DNA from: JAFDWI01 sp963764215
Lineage (GTDB): Bacteria > Actinomycetota > Acidimicrobiia > Acidimicrobiales > Iamiaceae
Assembly (NCBI GenBank): GCA_963764215.1
Contig: CAVXRS010000005.1
Coordinates: 372,001 to 436,000, forward strand
DNA: 64,000 nucleotides
Direction of reading: 5' to 3'
Part shown: one piece after another, positions 56,007 to 63,903 of the stretch
Layout of the letters: each line of letters begins with the position of its first letter
Position numbering within the stretch: position 1 is the stretch's first letter
Program-made: the position numbers and the translations under genes
The notes under the pieces: generated by a model
Seen by the model: only the letters and a program-made list of their open reading frames with translations
Database searches by the model: none
Told to the model about the DNA's origin: nothing

Positions 56007-56402
56007 ATGAGCAAATCGGACCTCGGCGCACCGAAGGTGCAGGGACTCGACCACATCGTACTGGTCACCGACGACGTCGGTGGCTGTGTGCAGTGGTACC
56101 AGGACGCCCTGGGGCTGACGGTCGAGGGGTGGGATGGGTTCATCGCTGGTGACCTGCCGTTCCCCTCGCTGCGGATCGATGCGGAAACCATCATCGACAT
56201 TCTCCCGGGCCAGCGCGGAGGCGAGAACCTGAATCACTTCGCGCTCGTGGTCGACACCGACGTCGACGAGCTGGCGGCGTCGGGACGCTTCGACGTGGTC
56301 CGCGGACCGGCCGACCTGTCCGGCGCCCGCGGAACCGGCCGCGGACTCTACGTGCACGATCCGGCGGGCAACACCGTCGAGCTGCGTTCGTATAGAACCT
56401 AG
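56007..56402 (+). CDS. VOC (glyoxalase) superfamily protein
   Basis: A 131-residue vicinal-oxygen-chelate protein. LDHIVLVTDDVGGCVQWYQDALGL is the first module with its His ligand, LNHFALVVDTDVDELAA the second His, and GLYVHDPAGNTVELRSY carries the closing Glu. One domain of this size forms a dimeric active site. Reactions range from glyoxalase to epimerase and fosfomycin-type resistance; none can be selected. ATG 56007, with GTG 56004 directly before it. It lies downstream of, and opposite to, the tRNA. Confidence 0.8.
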   Translation: MSKSDLGAPKVQGLDHIVLVTDDVGGCVQWYQDALGLTVEGWDGFIAGDLPFPSLRIDAETIIDILPGQRGGENLNHFALVVDTDVDELAASGRFDVVRGPADLSGARGTGRGLYVHDPAGNTVELRSYRT

Positions 56403-56514
56403 GCGTCCGATCCGCTCCCGTCGGGTGGATCCGACCCTGGCGGAGGTGCAGCTCGCGGCATGACCGGGTCTTGTACAGTTGTGGCGCGATGTGCAACTGC
56501 GAGGTGATCCGACG

Positions 56515-57033
56515 ATGAGCCCCGATTCCCGGCCCGGTGCGCCCAACGCGCTGCGCGGGCTGGTGATCGTCGTGGTGGCAGGACTCGTCGGGTTGTTTCT
56601 GCTCGCCCGCGGGGGCACCAGCGGCCTGGTGGGCACCACCACGAAGTCCGGTTCGACCCACGTGACCACCACTGTTCCGGTGGTGCCGACGATCCCTCCC
56701 GAATCCTCGACCTCTGCACCGCCCACGACGAAGCCGCCTGCCGGCGTGAACGTCGCCGTGTTCAACGGCACCGGCGGCAAGCTTCCCAACGCCGCGGGGA
56801 ACAACAAGGCGAAGCTCACCCCGCTCGGGTACTCCCAGGTGGCGATCTACGACACGTCGCCGACGGCCAAGTCGACCGTCTACTACCAGGACGGCTTCCA
56901 AGGCAACGCCCAGGCGATCGCCAAGGCCCTGGGGATCGGCCCGGTGGCGTCGGCGAGCAGTGCCGCCACCCTGCCCCCGCAGGCGACGAGTGCGAACGTG
57001 GTCGTGATCATCGGCCAAGACGCGCCTTCCTGA
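56515..57033 (+). CDS. membrane-anchored LytR C-terminal-domain protein
   Basis: A 172-residue protein with one N-terminal transmembrane helix (LRGLVIVVVAGLVGLFLLA), a Thr/Pro-rich extracellular linker (about 45-85), and a LytR_C domain (VNVAVFNGTGGKLPNAAGNNKAKLTPLGYSQVAIYDTSP), which ends near VVVIIGQD. In actinobacteria these domains occur in or beside cell-wall-polymer ligases and are thought to bind wall components. ATG 56515 is preferred to the in-frame ATG 56479. The otsB gene begins five bases after its stop, so they may share a transcript. Confidence 0.85.
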   Translation: MSPDSRPGAPNALRGLVIVVVAGLVGLFLLARGGTSGLVGTTTKSGSTHVTTTVPVVPTIPPESSTSAPPTTKPPAGVNVAVFNGTGGKLPNAAGNNKAKLTPLGYSQVAIYDTSPTAKSTVYYQDGFQGNAQAIAKALGIGPVASASSAATLPPQATSANVVVIIGQDAPS

Positions 57034-57038
57034 CCGAG

Positions 57039-57814
57039 GTGCCCGCAGCGACTCAGGACCCCTGGCAATCGTTTCGGGCGGACCTGGCCCACAGCGCGAT
57101 CCTCACGGATTTCGACGGCACACTCTCCCAGGTCGTCGCCGATCCCGGCGACGCCCGGCCGATCGACGGAGTGGTCGAGACCCTCGCGGCCCTCGCCACC
57201 CGGGCCCACACCGTGGCGGTGATCTCGGGGCGGCCCCTCGCCTTTCTCGTACGGCACTTTCCGGATCCGGTGACCCTGTCGGGGCTCTACGGGCTCCAGA
57301 CGCGTCGCGACGGTTGCATCCACGAGCACCCCGAGGTCGCGCCATGGCGCGATGTCATCGAGGCAACCGTCGCCGCGGCGACCCGGGAGCTTCCCGACGA
57401 CGTACGCGTCGAGCCGAAAGGATTTGCGCTCACGTTGCACTATCGGACTGCGCCGCATCGGCGGGAGGTGATCGAGCAGTGGGCGGACCAGCAGGCGGCA
57501 CGCACCGGCCTCGTGGTGCAACGGGCACGGTGCTCCGTCGAGCTCAACCTGCCGATCAGCGTCGACAAGGGAACGGTGGTGGCCGGTTTCGCCGGCGCGC
57601 CGGGGTCCGTCACGCGTGCTACCTGGGCGACGACCGGGCCGATCTCGCGGCGTTCGAGGTGCTCGCCGAGCTGCGCCGAGGTGGGCTCGACACGCAGGCG
57701 GTCGCGGTGCGCGGTGCGGAGACGCCCGCGGCGGTGATCCGGGCAGCCGATCTTGTCGTCGACGGCCCCGAAGAGGTGCTGTCGTTGCTGGCCGGATTCG
57801 CCGAGGGTCCCTGA
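57039..57814 (+). CDS. otsB: trehalose-6-phosphate phosphatase (frameshifted)
   Basis: A HAD-superfamily phosphatase of about 258 residues. ILTDFDGTLSQVV (motif I, nucleophile Asp), TVAVISGRPLAFL (motif II), VEPKGFALTLHYR and ELNLPISVDKGTVV (motif III Lys region), and CYLGDDRADLAAFEVL (motif IV Asp pair). It dephosphorylates trehalose-6-phosphate. The G run 57602-57605 is one base short; adding one yields FAGAPGVRHACYLGDD and joins the last quarter. GTG 57039. It converges on otsA, with 13 bases between, an uncommon head-to-tail split of the usual otsAB pair. Confidence 0.86.
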
Positions 57815-57827
57815 CCCACGCGGGGTG

Positions 57828-59243
57828 TCAACGCGCCTGGTCGATCTGGTCCTCCAACCAGTCCGCAGGGGTGCGGGCCCCGGCGAGCGCGCGCAGACGC
57901 GTCGCTGATCGCGATCGTTGCTCGGCCGTCGCACCGAGCAGCTCGTCGAGCACATCGGCGGTCTGGACGAGGTCGTAGGGGTGGACCCGCGCCGCCGCTT
58001 CGCCCAGTTCGTCCCAGGCGCCGGCCTGTGCGCTCAGGGCCAACAGCGCGTCGCGGTGGTTGATCAGCATCGCCTCCTTGGCGACCAGGTTGAGGCCGTC
58101 GCTGATCGGATTGACCAACACCACGTCGGCCCGCGCCAGCGCGGCCATCGAACTCGGGTAGTGGTCGCCGGTGTCGAGCAGGATCGGTGTCCACGCCGCG
58201 GTCGCCCAGCGGGCGTGGATCTCGGCGACGACCCGCTCCATGTCGTTCCGGTACGCCTGGTAGTCCGGGTTCGATTCCCGGGACGGATAGACCGACGCGG
58301 CGAACACGACCTGTTCCCGCCAGCGCGGATGACGCTCCAGGAGCACGTCGAAGGCCTGGAAACCGCGGATGAGGTTCTTGGACAACTCGATCCGGTCGGA
58401 TCGGGCGATGAGCAACCGGTCACCGACCGTTGCGGCGAGTCGGTCGGACGCGTCGGCGAACGCGGGCGAGGAAGCGGTGGCCGCCAGGTCGTCGGGATCG
58501 GGGCCGAGCGGCGCGACGAAGCTCCGGGGAGCGTCGATGCCATCGGCGGCACAGCAGGCATGGAACGCGTCGCGCCATCGGGCCGTGTGGAATCCGCAGG
58601 CATCGTGGCCCGCCAGGCCAACGAGCAGCTCACGGCGAACCGGGTCCGGCAGCATGGCGAGGGTGGAAGGTCGGGCGAACGGGGTGTGGCTGAAGTGCAC
58701 GGTAGCCACGTCGGCCCGGCGTTCGGCGAGCATCGGGCCGACCAGTGCGAGGTGATAATCCTGGACGAGGACCGCGGCGCCCTCCGGAGCGACACGCCCG
58801 ACGAGGTCGGCGAAGCCGGCGTTGATCCGGCGGTAGGCGTCCCACGCCTCGAACCACGCCGGGCCGAAGACCGGCTCGGTCGCGCGGGAGTAGAGATCGT
58901 GGTGCAGATACCAGAGGGTCGCGTTGCACACGACCTCATAGGCGAGGCGCAGGTCGTCGGCATCGAGAGCAGCGACGATGGCATGCAGTCCGTCGACGGC
59001 AACCGACCGACATCGCGGACCATCCCCATCCTGACCGATTCCTGTCGGGTCGGCCGCCACGGCCGCCCGGTCATCGTCGGACAGGGCGGCCGCGATCCAG
59101 GTCCGGTCCGGGTGGCGCAGCAGCGGCGACAGTCCCGAGACCAGCCCGCCCGCGCCGCGCCGGGCCCGCAAACCCCCGTCCTCGCTCCTGTGGAACGACA
59201 CCGGGCCTCGGTTGGACACCACGACGATCGGCCGGTCACTCAC
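57828..59243 (-). CDS. otsA: trehalose-6-phosphate synthase
   Basis: A 471-residue GT20 glycosyltransferase. VVVSNRGPVSF at the N terminus binds UDP/GDP-glucose, VLVQDYHLALVGPML near residue 155, HFSHTPFARP and the later RSDRIELSKNLIRGFQAF and NPISDGLNLVAKEAM (donor-binding Asp, Gly) are all present. It makes trehalose-6-phosphate for the OtsB phosphatase encoded convergently. GTG 59243 is chosen because the upstream part of the longer ORF runs antisense to glycerate kinase. Trehalose serves as osmolyte and precursor of wall glycolipids in actinomycetes. Confidence 0.93.
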   Translation of the reverse strand: MSDRPIVVVSNRGPVSFHRSEDGGLRARRGAGGLVSGLSPLLRHPDRTWIAAALSDDDRAAVAADPTGIGQDGDGPRCRSVAVDGLHAIVAALDADDLRLAYEVVCNATLWYLHHDLYSRATEPVFGPAWFEAWDAYRRINAGFADLVGRVAPEGAAVLVQDYHLALVGPMLAERRADVATVHFSHTPFARPSTLAMLPDPVRRELLVGLAGHDACGFHTARWRDAFHACCAADGIDAPRSFVAPLGPDPDDLAATASSPAFADASDRLAATVGDRLLIARSDRIELSKNLIRGFQAFDVLLERHPRWREQVVFAASVYPSRESNPDYQAYRNDMERVVAEIHARWATAAWTPILLDTGDHYPSSMAALARADVVLVNPISDGLNLVAKEAMLINHRDALLALSAQAGAWDELGEAAARVHPYDLVQTADVLDELLGATAEQRSRSATRLRALAGARTPADWLEDQIDQAR

Positions 59244-59288
59244 GCCCAGAGAGACTAGAGCCCGTGCGCAGCGGCAAGACTGGCGCCC

Positions 59289-60275
59289 ATGCGCGTCCTG
59301 GCCGCTCCCGACAAGTTCAAGGGCACCGCAACGGCCTCCGAGGTGGCCGCGGCGATCGGCGAAGCGGCATGGGAGGCGGGCTGGGACTGCGTCGAGGTGC
59401 CATTCTCGGACGGTGGTGAGGGACTGCTCGACGTGTTCGGCGGGGCGAACCGCAGCACCCGGGTGCATGGGCCGCTGCGTGAGCCGGTGGATGCGCCCTG
59501 GCGTCTGTCGCGGAGGCTCGCGGTGATCGAGATGGCGGCGGCGTCGGGTCTGGCACTCGTGGGGGGCGCGGAGGGGAACGATCCGATGCAGGCCGACACG
59601 ACCGGGACCGGGGAACTGCTCCTGGCCGCGCTGGAGGCCGGGGCCGAGCGGATCATCGTGGGGCTGGGCGGCTCGGCGAGCACCGACGGGGGGCTCGGCG
59701 CCGTCGAAGCGGTGGCGTCGCCGGCCAGGCTCGCGGCGCTCGAGATCACCGCGGCGTGCGACGTGGACATCGCATTCGACGACGCGCCTGGACGATTTGC
59801 CGCGCAGAAGGGTGCCAGGCCCGCGCAGATGGCGTTGCTCGAACGGCGGATGCATGCCACGGCCGCGTGGTACCGGGACACCTTCGGGGTCGATGTGGAG
59901 GGGCTGGCCTACGCCGGTGCGGCAGGCGGGCTGGGCGGAGGGCTCGCCGTGCTGGGCGCCGACTTGGTCTCGGGTTTCGAGGTGGTCGCCGAAGAGGTCG
60001 CACTGGACGAACATCTGGCCGCAGTCGAACTGGTGGTCACCGGGGAGGGATTCGTCGATGCCGGGTCCTATCAGGGCAAGGTCGTCGGCGGCATCGTCGA
60101 GGCCGCCCGTTCGGCGGGCGTGCCGGTGCTGGTCGTGGCCGGCGACGTGTACGACGGGGTCGCCGATCGGGCCCCGACCATTTCGCTCACCGAACGATTC
60201 GGGGCCGAACGATCCCATGCCGATCCGCTCGGTTGCACGCGTGCGGTTCTGGCCCGGCACCTTGCCGGCCGGTGA
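59289..60275 (+). CDS. glycerate kinase (GlxK/GarK family)
   Basis: A 328-residue class II glycerate kinase. APDKFKGTATASEVAAAIGEA at the N terminus, PFSDGGEGLLDVF, and GTGELLLAALEAGAERIIVGLGGSASTDGGLGA carry the nucleotide and substrate loops; AGAAGGLGGGLAVLGADLVSGFEVVAE and VVTGEGFVDAGSYQGKVVGGI finish the active site. It makes 2-phosphoglycerate from glycerate. It is shorter than the usual ~375 residues, with a gap after DGGLGAVEAV, so a compact variant. ATG 59289. It is divergent from otsA with 45 bases between. Confidence 0.88.
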   Translation: MRVLAAPDKFKGTATASEVAAAIGEAAWEAGWDCVEVPFSDGGEGLLDVFGGANRSTRVHGPLREPVDAPWRLSRRLAVIEMAAASGLALVGGAEGNDPMQADTTGTGELLLAALEAGAERIIVGLGGSASTDGGLGAVEAVASPARLAALEITAACDVDIAFDDAPGRFAAQKGARPAQMALLERRMHATAAWYRDTFGVDVEGLAYAGAAGGLGGGLAVLGADLVSGFEVVAEEVALDEHLAAVELVVTGEGFVDAGSYQGKVVGGIVEAARSAGVPVLVVAGDVYDGVADRAPTISLTERFGAERSHADPLGCTRAVLARHLAGR

Positions 60276-60372
60276 CCCCCGGCGGGCCGATGGAGGCGGA
60301 ATAGGCGGTGCCGGTAACCTGTTTGTTCCTTCGAACGTTCCGTGTAACCGTCGACCCACCGAGGCATCCACG

Positions 60373-60648
60373 ATGACTGTCACCGTCCGCATTCCCACGA
60401 CCTTGCGCACGCTCACCGATGGTGCGTCCGAAGTCGAGATCGAAGGGCAGAAGGTGTCCGAGGTCCTGGACAACCTCGAGGCCGCCCACCCGGGGTTCTC
60501 CCAACGGATCCTGGACGATTCCGGCGCCCTGCGTCGGTTCGTGAACGTCTTCGTCGCCGACGACGACGTCCGCTATCTCGACGGTCTGGACACGCCGGTC
60601 ACCAGTGGCACGGTCGTGTCGATCATCCCTGCCGTCGCCGGAGGCTGA
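60373..60648 (+). CDS. MoaD/ThiS-family sulfur-carrier-like protein
   Basis: A 91-residue ubiquitin-like beta-grasp protein ending in Gly-Gly (IIPAVAGG), the C terminus on which MoaD/ThiS proteins carry a thiocarboxylate. VTVRIPTTLRTLTDGASEVEIEGQKVSEVLDNLEAAHPGFSQRIL matches the MoaD fold. It may feed sulfur to molybdopterin, thiamine, cysteine (CysO type) or another product; no MoaE or adenylating partner is nearby. ATG 60373. LarE, another sulfur-transfer enzyme, is encoded 1 kb downstream, which is suggestive but no more. The 332-base gap 60649-60980 holds only the terminator at 60680 and the hemQ promoter. Confidence 0.85.
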   Translation: MTVTVRIPTTLRTLTDGASEVEIEGQKVSEVLDNLEAAHPGFSQRILDDSGALRRFVNVFVADDDVRYLDGLDTPVTSGTVVSIIPAVAGG

Positions 60649-60679
60649 TTGGCGGCGACTCCGCGATTCGGCGCCTGAC

Positions 60680-60729
60680 GCGAGCGGATCCCGGCGACCC
60701 CCTCCGGTCCGCCGGGATACGACGCTCGC
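60680..60729 (+). terminator. two-part hairpin downstream of the MoaD-like gene
   Basis: GCGAGCG (60680-60686) pairs with CGCTCGC (60723-60729) and, nested, TCCCGGCG (60689-60696) with CGCCGGGA (60710-60717). It is 32 bases after the MoaD-like stop and has no U-tract; probable terminator. The rest of the gap (60730-60980) shows no gene. Confidence 0.6.
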
Positions 60730-60980
60730 ACTGTCGTTTCCCCGTGACGACAAGCCTCCCTCCTGGTGCTCCGGAGCGCCGCCGACTTGCCTCGGTGGCG
60801 GTTCCGGTGTGTAAGAAGAATCGTCCGTCCACAGCCCTTGCTTGAGGGGCGATCGGGGAAATGAACCACACGGCCTAGGTCGTTCGGTCCACTTGAATGC
60901 GCAGGTGGGAGCCAGTGTCCCCTGGGGCAGATTCGAATCGGGTGACCGACTTCGGCCCGTGCAGGGGTACCCTCGATCCC

Positions 60981-61664
60981 ATGTCCAGCGCTGCGACCCC
61001 GACCGAAGGACTCGCCGTCCTGCATCTGTTCTGCCGGAGCACGACCACCAGCGATCGGCATCGGCTCGAAACCGCGGTGGAGAAGGCCGAGTCGGACGGG
61101 CTCGGGGTGATCCCGGTCGCGGTGCTGGGCCACAAGGCCGATCTGGCGTTGATGATCATCGCGCCCGAGTTGTGGCAGCTGCGCCGGTTGCAATCCGAGG
61201 TGGCCGCAGCCGGATTCGACGTGGTCGACTCCTACGTCTCGCTCACCGAGATCTCCGAGTACGCCCAGGCGCGGCCCGACGAGTACAAGCAGGCCAAGCT
61301 CTACCCCGAGCTGCCACCCGCGGGGCTGACCAACTGGTGCTTCTACCCCATGTCGCGCGCCCGCGAGGTGGGGGCGAACTGGTACACACTCGACTTCGAG
61401 GAGCGCAAGCGGCTGATGGCCGAACACGGTGGCTCGGGCCGCGCTTTTCGTGGGCGGGTCCTCCAGCTCATCACCGGCTCCAGCGGCCTGGACGACTACG
61501 AATGGGGTGTCACGTTGTTCGCGAAGCATCCCGACGATCTCAAGGACGTGGTCTACACGATGCGCTACGACCGGGCATCCGCCGAGTTCGCCATCTTCGG
61601 CCGCTTCTACGTCGGAACGATCGGCACCCTCGACGAAGTGCTCGACGCGGTGTCGCCGGCGTGA
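60981..61664 (+). CDS. hemQ: coproheme decarboxylase HemQ (chlorite dismutase-like fold)
   Basis: A 227-residue protein of the actinobacterial HemQ type. LAVLHLFCRSTTTSDRHRLE opens it, YVSLTEISEYA near residue 90, YPELPPAGLTNWCFYPMSRAREVGANWYTLDFEERKRLMAEHGGSG near 115 with the conserved YPMS and heme-side W-Y and R-x-x-L-M-x-x-H-G block, and WGVTLFAKHPDDLKDVVYTMRYDRASAEFAIFGRFYVG at the end. It turns coproheme III into heme b, the last step of the coproporphyrin-dependent pathway. ATG 60981. The stop overlaps the larE GTG (GTGA). Confidence 0.93.
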   Translation: MSSAATPTEGLAVLHLFCRSTTTSDRHRLETAVEKAESDGLGVIPVAVLGHKADLALMIIAPELWQLRRLQSEVAAAGFDVVDSYVSLTEISEYAQARPDEYKQAKLYPELPPAGLTNWCFYPMSRAREVGANWYTLDFEERKRLMAEHGGSGRAFRGRVLQLITGSSGLDDYEWGVTLFAKHPDDLKDVVYTMRYDRASAEFAIFGRFYVGTIGTLDEVLDAVSPA

Positions 61665-62554
61665 CCGTGCCGGCCGACGCGTCGTTGACCTCGGACGGCT
61701 GCGACGCCGCGCTCGCCACGTTGCGTGATGTGCTCGAGGCGCTCGACTCGGTCGTGGTGGCGTTCAGCGGTGGCGCGGATTCGGCTCTTCTGACAGAGGT
61801 CGCCCACAGGACCCTGGGGCCCGACCGCGCCGTGGTCGTCACGGCCGTGTCCCCGTCGCTGGCCGCCGCGGAACTGGACGACGCACGGGCCCTCGCCGCC
61901 GAGCGGGGGTGGAACTGGCGCGCGGTCGCCACGGATGAGATGGAGAACGCCGCGTACCGCCGTAACGACGCACTGCGCTGCTTCCACTGCAAGGACGCGT
62001 TGATGGACGTGCTCGACCCGATCGCCGAGTCGATCGGGGCGACCGTGGTGCTCGGGGTGAACACCGACGATCTGGGCGACCATCGCCCCGGTCAGCGTGC
62101 CGCGGCGACCCGCGGCGCCAGATTCCCCCTGGTCGAGGCCGGCCTGACCAAGGCCGACGTGCGTGAGGCGTCGCGCCGGCTCGGTCTGCGCACCTGGGAC
62201 AAACCCGCGGCGGCGTGCCTGGCGTCGCGGCTGCCCTACGGCACCCCGGTCACGCTCGAACGACTGGGTTCGGTCGAACGTGCCGAAGCTGCGCTGCGCC
62301 GACTCGGGTTTACCGAGTTGCGGGTACGGCACGAAGGGCCGCTGGCCCGGATCGAAGTGCCGGTGGTCGACCTGGAAGCCGTCGTCGCCGCCAGGGACGA
62401 CGTGGTCACCGCGGTGAAAGCCGCGGGCTACCCGGTGGTGACCCTCGATCTGGAAGGTCTGCGGTCGGGCAACCTGAACGAGCGTCTCGGCGCGGTCGAG
62501 CCGGCGACGGCTGCCTCGAAGAGCACCTTGCATTCCCCGCCCGCCCGCCGATAG
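61661..62554 (+). CDS. larE: LarE-type ATP-dependent sacrificial sulfur transferase
   Basis: A 297-residue PP-loop enzyme. VVVAFSGGADSALL has the PP-loop SGGADS (36-41); CFHCKDALMDVL gives Cys107 and Cys110; WDKPAAACLASRLPYGTPVT contains Cys186, the position of the Cys that LarE of lactobacilli gives up to make thiocarboxylate groups of the nickel-pincer cofactor. The extra CxxC could instead hold a 4Fe-4S cluster as in newer LarE types that regenerate sulfur. LarB and LarC are not in the window, so cofactor synthesis is unproven. GTG 61661 overlaps the hemQ stop. Translation is therefore tied to heme synthesis. Confidence 0.85.
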   Translation: MTVPADASLTSDGCDAALATLRDVLEALDSVVVAFSGGADSALLTEVAHRTLGPDRAVVVTAVSPSLAAAELDDARALAAERGWNWRAVATDEMENAAYRRNDALRCFHCKDALMDVLDPIAESIGATVVLGVNTDDLGDHRPGQRAAATRGARFPLVEAGLTKADVREASRRLGLRTWDKPAAACLASRLPYGTPVTLERLGSVERAEAALRRLGFTELRVRHEGPLARIEVPVVDLEAVVAARDDVVTAVKAAGYPVVTLDLEGLRSGNLNERLGAVEPATAASKSTLHSPPARR

Positions 62555-62563
62555 TTCTCCATT

Positions 62564-63184
62564 ATGCGTACCTGGATCGGCAAGGTGATCGTCGCGGTGG
62601 TGGCGCTCGTGCTCATCGAGCTCGGCACCCGGGGCTGTGTCGACTGGGGGGCGTCCCGGTCGATCGAGACGAATGCGGACTCGGTGGGCAGCGTGTCCGT
62701 GGCGAGCGGCGACGTCCCCGCCGCGTTCCACTACTGGATCATGGGCGGGCTCGCCAACGGTTCGGTCACCCTGCACGACATCAACGCGACACCGATGAAC
62801 ATCGCACGCCTCGACGTGGGCTCCACCAGTCTCGAATTCTCCCGGACCCAGATGCTCAAGGGCAATGCCCGGATTCTCGGGAAGGCTCCCTATGACGTCA
62901 CCGTCTACCTTTCCCCGGCGAACCTCGGCGACTACCTGAACACCACCGTGACGTTCCATGGCCCGTACCTCAGCGGGCTGATCGGGAACCTTTCGATCGA
63001 TGCAAAGCCCGAGCTGAAGGGGCGCAGCATCGTGTTGTCCGACCGCAACCACACCATCCGCATTCCCCTGCCCAGCCGGGCGTACCTGCCGTGCCAGCCG
63101 GACGGGATCGGTGTGGGGAACGGGATCGTCGTGGGTTGCAGCAGTCCCGTTCTGCCCAAGGTGCTTTCCGACGCCGCGTCGTGA
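62564..63184 (+). CDS. DUF2993-like lipid-binding cell-envelope protein
   Basis: 206 residues: an N-terminal signal anchor (MRTWIGKVIVAVVALVLIELG) and a beta-rich exported domain (GSVTLHDINATPMNIARLDVGSTSLEF, ITVYLSPANLG-like DVTVYLSPANLGDYL, FHGPYLSGLIGNLSIDAKPEL, HTIRIPLPSRAYLPCQPDGIGVGNGIVVGC). The pattern matches DUF2993, whose mycobacterial member LmeA binds phosphoinositides and takes part in mannan-lipid assembly. ATG 62564, ten bases after larE. The stop overlaps the next gene (GTGA). Two Cys near the end may form a disulfide. Confidence 0.75.
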   Translation: MRTWIGKVIVAVVALVLIELGTRGCVDWGASRSIETNADSVGSVSVASGDVPAAFHYWIMGGLANGSVTLHDINATPMNIARLDVGSTSLEFSRTQMLKGNARILGKAPYDVTVYLSPANLGDYLNTTVTFHGPYLSGLIGNLSIDAKPELKGRSIVLSDRNHTIRIPLPSRAYLPCQPDGIGVGNGIVVGCSSPVLPKVLSDAAS

Positions 63185-63654
63185 GCGACGACCCGGTCGA
63201 GGCGTATCGACGGTGTGCCGCGCAACTGATCGAGCGGCTCGACGAGGTGATCGCCGGCTGGATCATCCGATCGGTGATGGTGCGGGTACCCGACGATTGG
63301 ACCGCGGCGCGACGGGACCGGTTGCACGCCGAGGCGGTGACCGTCGCGCACGAGGTGCGCGCGCACGTCGCCGATGAGCTCGAAGTGCTCGTCGAGACCG
63401 ATGTCGAAGCGCAGTGGACCAGCCCGCTGGAAGTGCTCCGGGCCTCGGTCGGTCCGGCCAACGATCTGCTCGCGGACGCCGGGGTGGAACCCCCGCTCCG
63501 GGACGCGTTCAGCGTCGAGCGATTTCCCGATGACCGCTACGACCTGTCGCCTGCGAACTTCGACGATGTGGACCCGTCGCTCCATGAGGTCGGTCTGGCC
63601 TGGGGTGCCGCGAAGGCCCACGTGGTGCTGTCCCGGCACCGGGCGGATCGGTGA
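63181..63654 (+). CDS. hypothetical helical protein
   Basis: 157 residues, coupled to the DUF2993 gene by GTGA. VEAYRRCAAQLIERLDEVIAGWIIRSVMVRV and a second helical block (RRDRLHAEAVTVAHEVRAHVADELEVLVETDVEAQWTSPLEVLR) dominate; the C-terminal part includes FPDDRYDLSPANFDDVDPSLHEVGLAWGAAKAHVV. It may be a conserved actinobacterial protein of unknown function. There is no signal peptide or membrane segment. Confidence 0.7.
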   Translation: MSDDPVEAYRRCAAQLIERLDEVIAGWIIRSVMVRVPDDWTAARRDRLHAEAVTVAHEVRAHVADELEVLVETDVEAQWTSPLEVLRASVGPANDLLADAGVEPPLRDAFSVERFPDDRYDLSPANFDDVDPSLHEVGLAWGAAKAHVVLSRHRADR

Positions 63655-63680
63655 CGCGTTGTCGTCCACACCGGGGGTGT

Positions 63681-63860
63681 TCAGGGCTTGTCGAAGCGGC
63701 TCCAGCCGGCGTCGGTGATCGGTCGTGGCTCGAAGAACAGGCAACCCTCGGGGCAGGCGAACGGGGTGGTCTCGTTCGCGCCGACCCGGCAGCGTTGCAC
63801 GACCTCGCCCGATGTCGTGGTGCGGGTGGAATAGTGACGGCAGTCCTGTCGTACTGACAC
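63681..63860 (-). CDS. small Cys-rich protein of unknown function
   Basis: 59 residues from GTG 63860: RQDCRHYSTRTTTSGEVVQRC, FACPEGCLFFEPR. Four Cys and one His in this spacing suggest a small metal-binding knuckle. It is divergent from the NUDIX gene and converges on the helical protein. The longer in-frame version (to 63890) would overlap the promoter. Confidence 0.6.
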   Translation of the reverse strand: MSVRQDCRHYSTRTTTSGEVVQRCRVGANETTPFACPEGCLFFEPRPITDAGWSRFDKP

Positions 63861-63903
63861 ACCTGCCAGTGTGGCAGATCCGACAGGCAAGTATCCTCGG
63901 GCG

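Noticed and set aside
60730..60980. A small gene or RNA between the MoaD-like gene and hemQ
   Set aside because: Frames are broken or low-complexity, and no tRNA-like or other known RNA fold is visible.
61661..62554. Riboswitch upstream of copA, the GDT1 exporter, hemQ or larE
   Set aside because: Leaders are too short or show no conserved fold that I can recognise; only the CsoR-like dyad is convincing.
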